A stretch of DNA of 64,000 nt, taken from assembly GCF_014644495.1 (NCBI RefSeq), contig NZ_BMKU01000014.1:34839-98838 (forward strand). The letters run 5' to 3'. Under the pieces are notes generated by a model. That model was not told the DNA's origin and searched no databases. It worked only from the letters and a program-made list of their open reading frames with translations. Origin of the DNA: Pseudarthrobacter polychromogenes. GTDB taxonomy: Bacteria > Actinomycetota > Actinomycetes > Actinomycetales > Micrococcaceae. Made by a program: the position numbers and the translations under genes. Numbering within the stretch: the first letter of the stretch is position 1; every line of letters starts with the position of its first letter. Shown here piece after piece: positions 43,741 through 52,852 of this stretch.

Positions 43741-44748
43741 ATGCCCACAGCCGTGCGTCGACACATCATCAACAACCCTCACCGCGTCATCGACGAAGCC
43801 CTGGACGGATTCGCCCTGACGTATCCGGAGCTGGTGACGTTCAACAACGAACACAACCTCATCTCCCGCAAGATCCTGACCCCCGGCAAGGTCGGGCTTG
43901 TCTCCGGCGGAGGCTCGGGCCACGAGCCGCTGCACGCCGGATTCGTCGGAAGCGGCATGCTCGACGTCGCCGTCTGCGGCGCCGTGTTTGCCAGCCCCAC
44001 AGCAGACCAGGTGCACGAAGGCACCAAACTCGCCAACACCGGAGCAGGTGTCGTGCAGATCGTCAAGAACTACACCGGCGATGTCCTCAACTTCCAGATC
44101 GCTGCTTCACTGGCCGATGACGACGGGGTCCCTGTCGAGCAGGTCCTGGTTGACGACGACCTCGCATCAGACAATGGCAGCGACGGTCCCGGACGCCGCG
44201 GCACTGCCGCCGTCGTCACCGTCGAAAAGGTATGCGGCGCCCTCGCCGAGCGGGGTGCCGACGTCTCCACGATCGTCACACGCGGCCGCGACGTCGTAGC
44301 CCGTTCACGCAGCCTGGCGATCGCCCTGGACGCGGGCGCCCATCCCGGTGAGTCCACGTCAGCGTTTGAGCTGGAACCGCACGAGGTCGAATTCGGGGTG
44401 GGTATCCACGGCGAACGCGGCACCGGCCGCATCGCCTATGCACCCGCCGATGACCTGATCGAACAGCTCGTCACCCCTTTGGTGAACAGTCTGCAGGTCA
44501 AGCGCGGCCAGTCGGTGATTGCCATCGTGAACGGCCTCGGCGGAGCCTACCCGCTCGAGCTGTCCATTGCTGCCCGCCACGTACACAACCTGCTCAACGG
44601 TCGCGGCATCAGCGTCGCCCGGTCACTGGCCGGCACGTACGTGTCTTCCCTGAACATGCACGGCCTCTCCGTCACCCTGACCGTGGCCGACGAAGAACTG
44701 GTCAGCCTGTGGGACGACTCCGTCCGCACAGCGGCCCTCACTTGGTAA
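43741..44748 (+). CDS. Second DhaK-type kinase subunit
   Basis: The 335-residue DhaK paralogue has GGGSGHEPLH (His61), YTGDVLNF (Asp114) and GIHGERG (His223). It has diverged clearly from the first DhaK. It follows dhaM by 69 nt and pairs with its own DhaL-type gene. Its substrate may be dihydroxyacetone or another ketose such as a tetrulose; related DhaK-type enzymes phosphorylate erythrulose in other actinobacteria. Confidence 0.88.
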   Translation: MPTAVRRHIINNPHRVIDEALDGFALTYPELVTFNNEHNLISRKILTPGKVGLVSGGGSGHEPLHAGFVGSGMLDVAVCGAVFASPTADQVHEGTKLANTGAGVVQIVKNYTGDVLNFQIAASLADDDGVPVEQVLVDDDLASDNGSDGPGRRGTAAVVTVEKVCGALAERGADVSTIVTRGRDVVARSRSLAIALDAGAHPGESTSAFELEPHEVEFGVGIHGERGTGRIAYAPADDLIEQLVTPLVNSLQVKRGQSVIAIVNGLGGAYPLELSIAARHVHNLLNGRGISVARSLAGTYVSSLNMHGLSVTLTVADEELVSLWDDSVRTAALTW

Positions 44749-44774
44749 CAAACACAACGAATAAAGGAAATGCC

Positions 44775-45440
44775 ATGACCAACCTCATCGACGGCACCGC
44801 TGCCCTGACGTGGATCACCTCGTTCAGCGAACGATTCGACTCGACTCAGGCCTACCTGACAGAGCTGGACCGGCTCGCCGGTGATGGCGACTTCGGCGCC
44901 AACATCTCCTCCGCCCTGGAACGCACCAGGGCAGGCTTGCCATCCAGCACTGACGCGACCTTCACCACCGTGTTCCAGGCCGCAAGCCGTGGTTTCATGG
45001 CCACCGGAGGCACCAGCGGTCCGCTGTTCGGGATGTGGTTCCGCGACATCGCCAAGAGCACCAGGAACGACACAGCATCCGTCGCTGACGTTGCCCAAGG
45101 CATCACCGCAGGCCTTGGGACCATCCAGAAACTCGGCGGCGCCAAAGTCGGTGACAACACGATGATCGACGCGCTGGCACCGGCATCTGTTGCCCTCACG
45201 GCGTCTGCAGAGCGCGGCAGCACCCTGGGCGAAGCGCTCCTGGAAGCAGCCCTGGCCGCCCGGGTCGGCGCCGAGTCCACCGCCGGTCTCATCGCCGCAC
45301 GCGGCAGGGCTACCTACGTCGGGGAACTCGCGCGCGGTGTCCTCGATCCCGGCGCTGTCACCATCGCGCTGTTCTTTGAGGCCGGCGCTGACACTGTCGG
45401 CGCAGCCCGGGCCTGGCAGCCGTTGGGCGCCACGGCCTAG
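44775..45440 (+). CDS. Second DhaL-type kinase subunit
   Basis: From ATG 44775 (AAAGGAAA upstream) the protein has 221 residues. The Mg-ADP ligand motif is LDRLAGDGDFGANI, and the cap region is FMATGGTSGPLFGMWF. It partners the preceding DhaK paralogue. No second DhaM is present, so this pair either shares the DhaM encoded upstream or exchanges nucleotide like ATP-dependent DhaKL forms. Its stop overlaps the next GTG by one base. Confidence 0.88.
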   Translation: MTNLIDGTAALTWITSFSERFDSTQAYLTELDRLAGDGDFGANISSALERTRAGLPSSTDATFTTVFQAASRGFMATGGTSGPLFGMWFRDIAKSTRNDTASVADVAQGITAGLGTIQKLGGAKVGDNTMIDALAPASVALTASAERGSTLGEALLEAALAARVGAESTAGLIAARGRATYVGELARGVLDPGAVTIALFFEAGADTVGAARAWQPLGATA

Positions 45441-46465
45441 TGGGGTCGACGGCGATCACGCAGCCCACCGGTAGTTCTGACACGGATCGGCTGCGGCACC
45501 TTTGGGCCGGCGGCAGCTCACGCCTGGGCCGGAACATCGCACTGGAGCTCGTCCACGCCACGGAAGCGGCGGCGATCGCCGCGGAGCCATGGATCGGCGG
45601 CGGCGATAAGAATGCTGCCGACGCTGCAGCGGTTGATGCACTGCGCGCTTATCTCTCGACTGTCGATATCGCCGGAAGGATTGTCATCGGCGAAGGAGAG
45701 AAGGACGCGGCACCGATGCTGTACAACGGCGAACTGGTCGGCACGGGGCAGGGGCCCCGCGTCGATATCGCAGTGGATCCCATAGACGGAACCAGTCTCG
45801 CCGCGGCCGGGCTGCCCAATGCGCTGTGCGTGATCGCCGTCTCCGGCCGCGATACTATGCTCGACGCCTCCGCGACGTTCTATATGGACAAGATCGTCAC
45901 GGACGGCGCCGGGTACGGTGTGGTCAATCTCGACAAATCCCCTGCCGATAACATCCGGGCCCTGGCGGAAGCAAAACGTAAACCAGTAGGGCAGCTGCAG
46001 GTTGCTGTCCTAGACCGTCCCCGCCACGGGTCCCTGATCAAGGAGATCCGGGCCAGCGGGGCCATCACCCTGCTGATTCCCGACGGCGACGTTGCGGCCG
46101 GCATCAATGCCGCACGCGATGACTCCCCCATCGACATGGCGATCGGAGTCGGCGGAAGTCCCGAAGGGATACTGACGGCATGCGCCGTAAAAGCTCTCGG
46201 CGGTTACATGCAGGTACGTCTGCACCCCTTCGATGCTGAGTACGCCGAACCCGCGGACAGCGCCTCCCGCATCTGGGAGGCGGATGACCTGGTTCGGGGA
46301 ACCAACGCCTTGTTCATTGCGACGGGCCTGACCGACGGTGACCTGCTGAGGGGTGTGCAACGCAACGGGAACACGATCCGCACCGAAAGCCTGATCCTCA
46401 GCAGCGCAACGGGAACGATGCGCAGGCTGCAGTCCGACCACTTCACTGAAAGGTATCCGGCATGA
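45440..46465 (+). CDS. glpX: Class II fructose-1,6-bisphosphatase
   Basis: The 341-residue protein shows GlpX motifs: IGEGEKDAAPMLYNGE, the metal site DPIDGTSLAA and GVGGSPEGILTACAVKALGG. It dephosphorylates fructose-1,6-bisphosphate, or sedoheptulose-bisphosphate in some actinobacteria, in gluconeogenesis. It starts at GTG overlapping the DhaL-type stop and ends overlapping the next gene as ATGA. Its presence in the operon links triose-phosphate production to hexose formation. Confidence 0.9.
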   Translation: MGSTAITQPTGSSDTDRLRHLWAGGSSRLGRNIALELVHATEAAAIAAEPWIGGGDKNAADAAAVDALRAYLSTVDIAGRIVIGEGEKDAAPMLYNGELVGTGQGPRVDIAVDPIDGTSLAAAGLPNALCVIAVSGRDTMLDASATFYMDKIVTDGAGYGVVNLDKSPADNIRALAEAKRKPVGQLQVAVLDRPRHGSLIKEIRASGAITLLIPDGDVAAGINAARDDSPIDMAIGVGGSPEGILTACAVKALGGYMQVRLHPFDAEYAEPADSASRIWEADDLVRGTNALFIATGLTDGDLLRGVQRNGNTIRTESLILSSATGTMRRLQSDHFTERYPA

Positions 46466-47403
46466 CCTGGAGGAACCACGGCCGTATCGGGTTGGGGCTG
46501 GCCGCCATTGGCCGCCCGGCCTACATTACCGCTGGCCGCAGCGGGGACCTGGGAGATGAATCACAACGGACACGAGCGTACCTGCAGGACCGGGCGCACC
46601 GGCTGCTCGATGCAGCTTGGGATGCCGGCGTGCGGTACTTCGATGCAGCCAGATCCTACGGGCACGCCGAAAAGTACCTTGGATCTTGGTTGGCTAGCCA
46701 CCCCGGGCGGCGCAGGGACCTCGTCATCGGGTCTAAATGGGGTTACGAGTACGTCGGTAACTGGAAGATGGACGCCGAAGTGCATGAACGCAAGGAGCAT
46801 TCCATTGCCATGTTCGAGCGGCAGTGGCCCCAGACTGTGCAGGCACTGGGGAGCACGCCCGACTTCTACCTGATTCACTCGGTAACCCCGGACAGCCCGG
46901 CTCTGACGGACACCCACCTGCTGGAGCGGCTCCGGCAACTCGCCAGCACGGGGATCCGTGTCGGGCTCTCCACCAGCGGACCGGCCCAAGGCGAAGTCAT
47001 TGACTATGCCGTGGCTGTGCCGGATTCACCGTTCACAGTCGTCCAGGCAACATGGAACGTACTGGAGCAGTCGGCGGCGCCCGCGCTGGAACAGGCCCAC
47101 GCTGCGGGATGGTTGGTGGTCGTCAAAGAAGCACTTGCCAATGGTCGCCTCACAGACCGCGGAGCGATTGACGAGGTGATCGGGCTTGCAAGGCGGGATC
47201 ACCAGACCACGGACGCGTATGCGATCGGTGCCGCCCTTGCTCAGCCATGGGCAGACGTCGTCCTCAGTGGCGCCGTCACCACCCAGCAATTGCAGGGGAA
47301 TCTTGCCGCCAGGGCCCCCCGGACCCTGACCCCGGACGTGCGCGAGTTGACTACCGAACCCGTCGGATACTGGGCCGGCCGGGCATCTCTGGCCTGGGCC
47401 TGA
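46462..47403 (+). CDS. Aldo/keto reductase
   Basis: The 313-residue protein has the AKR barrel with FDAARSYGHAEKYLG (Asp-Tyr), the Lys strand DLVIGSKWGYEY and the HSVTPDSP His region. It resembles L-galactose-dehydrogenase-like AKRs. It ends the dha-glpX operon. It might produce or consume the ketose used by the kinases, taking the place of the usual glycerol dehydrogenase; this is inferred from position. Confidence 0.85.
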   Translation: MTWRNHGRIGLGLAAIGRPAYITAGRSGDLGDESQRTRAYLQDRAHRLLDAAWDAGVRYFDAARSYGHAEKYLGSWLASHPGRRRDLVIGSKWGYEYVGNWKMDAEVHERKEHSIAMFERQWPQTVQALGSTPDFYLIHSVTPDSPALTDTHLLERLRQLASTGIRVGLSTSGPAQGEVIDYAVAVPDSPFTVVQATWNVLEQSAAPALEQAHAAGWLVVVKEALANGRLTDRGAIDEVIGLARRDHQTTDAYAIGAALAQPWADVVLSGAVTTQQLQGNLAARAPRTLTPDVRELTTEPVGYWAGRASLAWA

Positions 47404-47640
47404 GAAAGCAACAATGGACCTCACTTATTGCTCTGCCAGTGCCATAAGGAAGGTGGCCGGCGACGAGGAACGACGCCTACGGGCCTGAAGGTGTGTCCTA
47501 GCTCTTCTTCTGCCTGGCCCGGCCGCTACCGTGGGCGAGGTGCCATTCATGCGGCAGTAGGCGACGATTAACTTCGCTGACGCTGCTGGTCCGCCTGGCA
47601 GCGACGGATGCTGTGTGCTCGGTGTATCGCCATTCATCAG
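47404..47640. other. Non-coding after aldo/keto reductase
   Basis: Nothing convincing is encoded in these ~240 bases. Together with the fragment at 47641-47828 they make a 429-bp gap before the IS110 transposase. Confidence 0.4.
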
Positions 47641-47828
47641 CTAATCGGGCAGCTCTCCTGCGGCGATCCATTCCGCGGTGCGGCGGAATGCCTCAGCGAT
47701 GTAGTCCTCGACGTCGCACCCGCATTCTGCTGAAGCCTGGGTCACAGCGCCGGGATCATGCTCTGTCCGTCCATTCAGGGCTGCCTCACCGGCCGGATTT
47801 CCGACCCCTCGATGCCCGTAATTCGACG
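47641..47828 (-). pseudogene. C-terminal fragment of an interrupted gene
   Basis: On the minus strand a frame reads NYGHRGVGNPAGEAALNG... then CDVEDYIAEAFRRTAEW and AAGELPD before a TAG. It has no start and runs upstream into the end of the IS110 element. It looks like the 3' remnant of a host gene cut by that insertion. The family is not recognised, and no matching 5' part is seen beyond the element. Confidence 0.35.
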
Positions 47829-47832
47829 AGCG

Positions 47833-49044
47833 TTAGGCGGCCCGTGGTGGTGCCAACGCCGGGATGTGCGCCGGCGTGTAGGTGGTGCCGTCGCGGAGCA
47901 TGGCCCAGAGGACGTTTAACCGACGCCGGGCAAGTGAGAGCATCGCTTGGATGTGAGATTTCCCTTCCGCCCGTTTTCGGTCGTAGTAGCCTCGCGAGGC
48001 GGAGCATGACTTCAAGGCTGAGAGACCAGAGAGGTAGAAGACGCGCAGGAGCCGTCGATCGTAGCGTCTGGGTCTGTGGTGGTTGCCGCTGACCCTTCCC
48101 GAGTCCCGGGGTGCCGGGGCGAGGCCGACCACACCGGCGAACCGGTCGGCAGACTGGAAGACAGTGAGGTCCCCGCCGGTTGCACCGAGGAATTCGGCAG
48201 CGAGGACTGGTCCGAATCCGGGCATGCTCAACAGCACCTCGGTGTGCTGGTGCGCGGTGACTTTCTCGGAGATCAATGCATCGAGTTCGGACAGTTCCTC
48301 GTTCAAGGTGAGAATTTCGCGGGCGAGTGCGGCGACGATCGCCTCGCCCATGTGTTGGGCGGGAACCGTGGTGTGTTGGGATTTTGCAGCCTCGACTGCT
48401 GCCTCGGCGACGGCTGCCGAGGACCTGGCTCCCTGCTTCTTCAGCCAGGCGTGGATCCTGGCCTGTCCGGTTCGCCGGATTCCGTCTGGAGTGCGGTGTT
48501 TTGTCAGCAGGGTTAGGGCGGCTTTGGAACGGCTGTAGTCGAAGGCCCGTTCCAACGCGGGGAAGTATTCGAGCAGTTGGGCCTGCAGACGGTTGATCGC
48601 CCGGACCCGATCCGCGGATATGTCGGCCCGCCTCGCGGTGAGGATCCGCAGCCCTGTGCTGATCTCATCTCCCGCGCGTAGGGGTTGCAGGTCAGTCCGC
48701 ATCCGGGCCTGGTCGGCGATTACCGCGGCGTCTTTCGCGTCTGTTTTGCCTTCGCCTCGGTAAATCTTGGAAGCGTGGTGCACTGTGCGGCCGGGAATGT
48801 AGAGGATGTTCTGGCCGTGACCGACGAGCAGGGCAATGAGCAGCGCCGGTCCCCCATGGTTCAGGTCGGTCGCCCAAACCACGTCGTCCCCACCTGCGAG
48901 CTCAAGTACATTTGCCGTGAGCTGCAGCAGGGCTGGTTCATCGTTGGGGACCCGTTGGGAGAGCAGACGGTTACCGTCGCCGTCGATAACAACGCAGTGA
49001 TGATGGGCTTTGCCGGCGTCGATGCCGGCCCAGAGTTGCACCAA
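47833..49044 (-). CDS. IS110-family transposase (second copy)
   Basis: The 403-residue protein has the DEDD RuvC-like domain (WAGIDAGKAHHHCVVI, KTDAKDAAVIA) and the C-terminal Tnp_20 domain with MPGFGPVLAAEFLG and a Ser-containing APRDSGRVSGNHHRPRRYDRRL. The frame is intact. It belongs to a different subgroup from the first and third IS110 proteins. Its upstream non-coding end abuts that of the third copy, which points the other way. Confidence 0.9.
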   Translation of the reverse strand: MVQLWAGIDAGKAHHHCVVIDGDGNRLLSQRVPNDEPALLQLTANVLELAGGDDVVWATDLNHGGPALLIALLVGHGQNILYIPGRTVHHASKIYRGEGKTDAKDAAVIADQARMRTDLQPLRAGDEISTGLRILTARRADISADRVRAINRLQAQLLEYFPALERAFDYSRSKAALTLLTKHRTPDGIRRTGQARIHAWLKKQGARSSAAVAEAAVEAAKSQHTTVPAQHMGEAIVAALAREILTLNEELSELDALISEKVTAHQHTEVLLSMPGFGPVLAAEFLGATGGDLTVFQSADRFAGVVGLAPAPRDSGRVSGNHHRPRRYDRRLLRVFYLSGLSALKSCSASRGYYDRKRAEGKSHIQAMLSLARRRLNVLWAMLRDGTTYTPAHIPALAPPRAA

Positions 49045-49534
49045 GAACAGCCTCCAGTCTGTTGGATGGGGTTAGAGCCCAGCAGATAACCGCGCCGTCG
49101 TGTCCTTATCCGGCGATCATGTCGCGTCTCTCAATCAGCGGTCGGGTCATCGCGGGGTGGCGGGCGGCCAATCCTTCGAAGCCGTCACGAGATCGCCCGG
49201 CACAGCAACCAAAGCCATACCCACCTCCCCTGGGTAGCCACGACCCTACAACGGCCGCGGAACTGAGCCCGGTAACAACATAAGGACAGCAGCCAAAAAA
49301 CGGTAATACTGGAACAGTCCTTGAGCCGGCGTGACCCAGCCAAAAACTGACGTACCAGGCGGCACTGTCTTCCCGACGATCTGTCCCCCGGCTCAAGGTC
49401 CGTTAAAAGGGGTGTCGAGCCAGGCGGACATGACCTCATAGGAGCCTGATACGACCAGTCCCATTACCGTTTTGTCTGCCCACCTGGCCCGCGCCCGATC
49501 AGTATCGAACTCGACTGAGGGGGCAATTTCCATC
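49045..49534. other. Non-coding ends of two divergent IS110 elements
   Basis: The 490-bp gap between two head-to-head IS110 transposases has no gene. An 11-bp perfect inverted repeat, CCTTGAGCCGG (49319-49329) and CCGGCTCAAGG (49388-49398), would fold a long stem-loop in the leader of the right-hand element. This is where IS110-group bridge RNAs are encoded. The border between the two elements is not resolved; it lies perhaps near 49280. Confidence 0.5.
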
Positions 49535-50824
49535 TTGGCAAGCGAACCAACTAAAGTCATCGCGGGCATCGACACCCACGCCGACACACACCATGTGGCC
49601 GTGATCAACGAACACGGCAAACCCATCGCGGACAAGGAATTCCTGGCCGTGGGATCCGGATACCGGAAAATTATCGACTTCATCACCTCCTACGGCACAG
49701 TCGTGGCCATCGGTGTCGAAGGAACCGGATCGTACGGTGCCGAGCTAGCCCGAACACTTCGGGGTGAAGGGCTCACTGTGCTGGAGGTAAACCGGCCGAA
49801 CCGGGCCGCACGACGGCTCAAGGGGAAGTCCGACCCGTTGGACGCCTACCAGGCCGCCAAGTCCGTGCTCGAGGGGCGGACGAAGGCGATCCCAAAGGCC
49901 AAGGATGGGCCCGTTGAATGCCTGCGGATCGTGCGTTCCGGGCGGGCGTCAGCCATCAAGGCCCGAACCGCGGCCATCAACCAGATCAAGGCGCTCCTCG
50001 TTTCGGCCCCGGACAAGATCCGGGCGAAATACCGGGCGCTGGCCACCTCCGCGCTGATTACTGCCCTACAACGCACGAGACCTTCCGGGCACATGGCTGA
50101 CCCCGAGTACGTAACGCTTATGACGCTCAAGGCGTTGGCAGCACGCTGCCAAGCACTGGGAGCAGAAATCGAGGCTGCTGACGCGGTGCTCAAGGAAATC
50201 CTAGATAGCTATGCTCCGATGCTTTGTGATCTCCCAGGAGTAGGGACCGAGGTAGCCAGTCAGCTGTTGATCACTTTCGGCGACAACCCGGACCGCCTGG
50301 GCAACGAGGCCCAGTTCGCTTCGCTCGTCGGGGTCGCCCCGGTACCAGCCTCATCCGGCAAGACAACCCGACACCGGCTCAGTAGAGGCGGCGACCGCAG
50401 CGCCAATAACGCCTTGCATCAGGTGGTCCTGGTGCGCATGGGTTCGTGTCAACGGACCAAGGATTACGTGGCTAAACGCACGTCCGAGGGCAAGAGCAAA
50501 CGCGAAATCATGCGCTGCCTCAAGCGTTACGCAGCCCGGGAAATCTACCGCCAGATCACCAACCCCCGGCCTGCACCAGATAACTCCGACCTCCGCCGGA
50601 TGCGGACCGAACTCGGGATCACTATCACGACTGTGGCCGGCGAACTCGGCCAGTGGGTTTCCATCCTCTCGCGTCTGGAACGCGGGCACATCCGTAACGA
50701 CGACTTGGCGGCAACCTACCGACAATGGCTCACGGACCAGTGCCAAGTACAACGCTTCACACGTCCCCTGACATCAGCTGCCAAGACGTGTGCTTTACCA
50801 GAGGCCGTAAGCCAGCCTGTATGA
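49535..50824 (+). CDS. IS110-family transposase with C-terminal HTH
   Basis: From TTG 49535 (GAGGGGG upstream) the protein has about 429 residues. The DEDD domain has AGIDTHADTHHVAVI, GVEGTGSYG and KGKSDPLDAY. The Tnp_20 domain has LPGVGTEVASQLL and VPASSGKTTRHRLSRGGDR. After the usual end (AAREIYRQI) there is an extra ~75 residues with an XRE-like pattern (MRTELGITITTVAGELG then SILSRLERGHI). The frame is intact. Confidence 0.88.
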   Translation: MASEPTKVIAGIDTHADTHHVAVINEHGKPIADKEFLAVGSGYRKIIDFITSYGTVVAIGVEGTGSYGAELARTLRGEGLTVLEVNRPNRAARRLKGKSDPLDAYQAAKSVLEGRTKAIPKAKDGPVECLRIVRSGRASAIKARTAAINQIKALLVSAPDKIRAKYRALATSALITALQRTRPSGHMADPEYVTLMTLKALAARCQALGAEIEAADAVLKEILDSYAPMLCDLPGVGTEVASQLLITFGDNPDRLGNEAQFASLVGVAPVPASSGKTTRHRLSRGGDRSANNALHQVVLVRMGSCQRTKDYVAKRTSEGKSKREIMRCLKRYAAREIYRQITNPRPAPDNSDLRRMRTELGITITTVAGELGQWVSILSRLERGHIRNDDLAATYRQWLTDQCQVQRFTRPLTSAAKTCALPEAVSQPV

Positions 50825-50911
50825 GCTTTCTCTGCTGCATTTCGCTATCCGTTGGGGCTTCGCCTGCCGCCACGCGAGCAGCTCCTCGCTGGCGCCTGGG
50901 CCCCAAGCAGA

Positions 50912-50949
50912 GAAGCACCCACCTACTCCTTTGAGTAATTGGGTGCTTC
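50912..50949. terminator. Bidirectional hairpin after IS110 gene
   Basis: A 10-bp stem (GAAGCACCCA / TGGGTGCTTC) has an inner TACTC/GAGTA helix. It lies between the rightward transposase and the leftward small gene ending at 50998. It probably terminates both. Confidence 0.6.
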
Positions 50950-50997
50950 CGGGTTGGCTAGTTCCGCCTACGGGAGCATCCTTAGGGGGACGGTCAT

Positions 50998-51342
50998 TCA
51001 GTCGGTTTCCGGAAGCGAGCAGAATAGGCACCTATCGTCGCATCCTCCGGGGTTGGGGCTCGGGACAGCTCCCCCTTGGGGACCAAAGCTGAAAGCTGAC
51101 TGGTCAACAGGCGGTGGTTCGTGCATCGGAGCCACCTTCCGCGGCGGTGAATCAGAAGTGTGTTGCTTCGCCCAGGTCACGGGACGACCGTCGAAGGGTG
51201 GCATTAGGTCCCCTTCAGCGATGAAACGCGGTCGGCCGGAACCCTGTACGACCCACCACCCGGTCGTGGGGCAGTGTTCCCCGGTCTGCGGCCCGGTGGG
51301 GGTGGCCTCCCCGATGGCTTGGACGGTGTGTTGAAGTCTCAT
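50998..51342 (-). CDS. Small conserved-looking protein, last gene of ABC operon
   Basis: The 114-residue ORF starts at ATG 51342, 17 nt after the racemase-like gene, with AAAAGG ten bases upstream. It includes CPTTGWWVVQGSGRPRFIAEGDLMPPFDGRPVTWA, quoted here in two parts: CPTTGWWVVQGSG and RPRFIAEGDLMPP. It is a compact Cys/Trp-rich motif like that of short proteins of unknown function. A CDDRCLFC Cys cluster ends it. Operon position and ribosome site support coding; function is unknown. Confidence 0.5.
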   Translation of the reverse strand: MRLQHTVQAIGEATPTGPQTGEHCPTTGWWVVQGSGRPRFIAEGDLMPPFDGRPVTWAKQHTSDSPPRKVAPMHEPPPVDQSAFSFGPQGGAVPSPNPGGCDDRCLFCSLPETD

Positions 51343-51359
51343 TATTGTTTGCCTTTTCG

Positions 51360-52208
51360 TTAACCGGTGGCGGCAGCAGGTCCGAGCCGGGGTGAGCGGC
51401 GTTTGGTTTTTGGGGTGTCGGAGTCGGTTAGCCGCCCTGCGGCCTCGGTGAGTAAGTCCTGTCGAGCTCCGATGGGGCGGACGTATCCCCGCTGGGAAGG
51501 CCGGATCCCTGCGGTGTCCAGAGCCAACAGTTGCAGGGCGTGTTCGAAGGCAATGCGGTTGCAGTCCAGTACCGGAACATCCGGGTGGTTTAGGACGCTC
51601 TCATAGCCATGAGCGGAGAAGATTGGAGCGAGGTAGCCGCAACCTACGACAATCGCGTCCGCCCCGTCCCGGACTGCTTCTTCCGCCGCTTTGTCGAAGC
51701 GATGAATCAGGTCGGCTGGATCGTTGATGGCTCGTAATACATCTTCGTGGGTTGATTCGGGGTCATAGGATCGGACCGGCCGATCCGCCAGGAATCCGCT
51801 GGCGCCCAGACGGACGAGGTCGTCGGTGAAGATTGGTGCGAGGGAGGGTGCTACGGTCACGACGACTGCCCGCTTGGCGAGGCTTCCAACTGCACGGGTA
51901 CTGGCATCTGGCAGGCTGGTGACCGGGATTCCGAGCGCGGATCGAACAGCTTCTGTTGGAGCGCCCCAGCAACCGATGACTACGGCGTCGGATTCCATCT
52001 GCATTTTGAGGCTGCTGGCGAGAATCGCTGCGTCGTTCATGAGCCTGTTCGCAGGCGCTCGGATGCCGCCCGCGGCCACCGAGACGTGTCGTAGCTGCGT
52101 CTTTGCGCGCCCTGCGGCGAGGACTTCTACCTGCTGTGCGAGGAATTCCCACAGCTCGTTGAGTTCGGGATCGCCGTGTGTGGATTCGAGCCAAGTTATC
52201 GTCTTCAT
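51360..52208 (-). CDS. Asp/Glu/hydantoin racemase-like enzyme
   Basis: From ATG 52208 the protein has 282 residues. The two catalytic Cys of the Asp/Glu racemase superfamily are in place: Cys80 (VVIGCWGAPTE) and Cys190 (AIVVGCGYLAPIF). The superfamily includes hydantoin and aspartate racemases and maleate isomerase; the subtype cannot be fixed here. The start overlaps the permease stop by one base (TGATG). Coupling to an amino-acid-type importer suggests it acts on the imported compound. Confidence 0.82.
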   Translation of the reverse strand: MKTITWLESTHGDPELNELWEFLAQQVEVLAAGRAKTQLRHVSVAAGGIRAPANRLMNDAAILASSLKMQMESDAVVIGCWGAPTEAVRSALGIPVTSLPDASTRAVGSLAKRAVVVTVAPSLAPIFTDDLVRLGASGFLADRPVRSYDPESTHEDVLRAINDPADLIHRFDKAAEEAVRDGADAIVVGCGYLAPIFSAHGYESVLNHPDVPVLDCNRIAFEHALQLLALDTAGIRPSQRGYVRPIGARQDLLTEAAGRLTDSDTPKTKRRSPRLGPAAATG

Positions 52209-52852
52209 CAGGCGAAGCCCTTGGCAAGCCGGCGTTCTACCCAGACGGAGGTCCATGTCGACGGTACGGCGATGACCGCAAAGACGAGTCCCGTGATCGC
52301 GTAGATCTGTAAGTACTGGAAGGTGATGGAACTGCTCTGGTAGGCCTTGCTCATCAACTCGCTCACTGAGATGGAGTAGGCCAGGGACGTGCCTTGGAAT
52401 GACTGGATGGCCAGGCCCATGAGGGCCGGTATAGACGAGCGAAGACCCTGGGGAAGGATGATGCGGGTGAAGGTCGATGTTTGTGGGAGCCCGAGGGCCA
52501 TGGCGGCTTCGTTCTGCCCACGGTGGACCGATTGGATGCCCGCACGCAGCATCTCGGATGAGTATGCAGCAACGGTGAAAGTGAGGCCGGCGGCAGCGGC
52601 AGCGAAGTTGTCGAAGAGCAGGCCAATGGATGGCAGACCGTAGTAGACGACGTAGAGAACGACGAGCGAGGGGATGCCTCTTCCGACTTCTACGATGATG
52701 AGCGTGGGCCATTTCAGCCAGGGCAGCTGGGATGAGACGCCAAGGGCGAGGAGCATGCCGGCCGCATAGCCGAAGGTCACCGAAATGGCAGTCAGCTGGA
52801 GGCTGACGAGCAGTCCTTGGCCCAGCTGGGGCAGGTATTGAACGAAGTCCAT
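52208..52852 (-). CDS. Amino-acid ABC transporter permease
   Basis: The 214-residue protein has five hydrophobic segments and the EAA loop characteristic of His/Glu/Gln-type permeases (NEAAMALGLPQTSTFTRIILPQGLR). It overlaps both neighbours by one base. It forms a heterodimer with the next permease. Confidence 0.9.
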   Translation of the reverse strand: MDFVQYLPQLGQGLLVSLQLTAISVTFGYAAGMLLALGVSSQLPWLKWPTLIIVEVGRGIPSLVVLYVVYYGLPSIGLLFDNFAAAAAGLTFTVAAYSSEMLRAGIQSVHRGQNEAAMALGLPQTSTFTRIILPQGLRSSIPALMGLAIQSFQGTSLAYSISVSELMSKAYQSSSITFQYLQIYAITGLVFAVIAVPSTWTSVWVERRLAKGFA

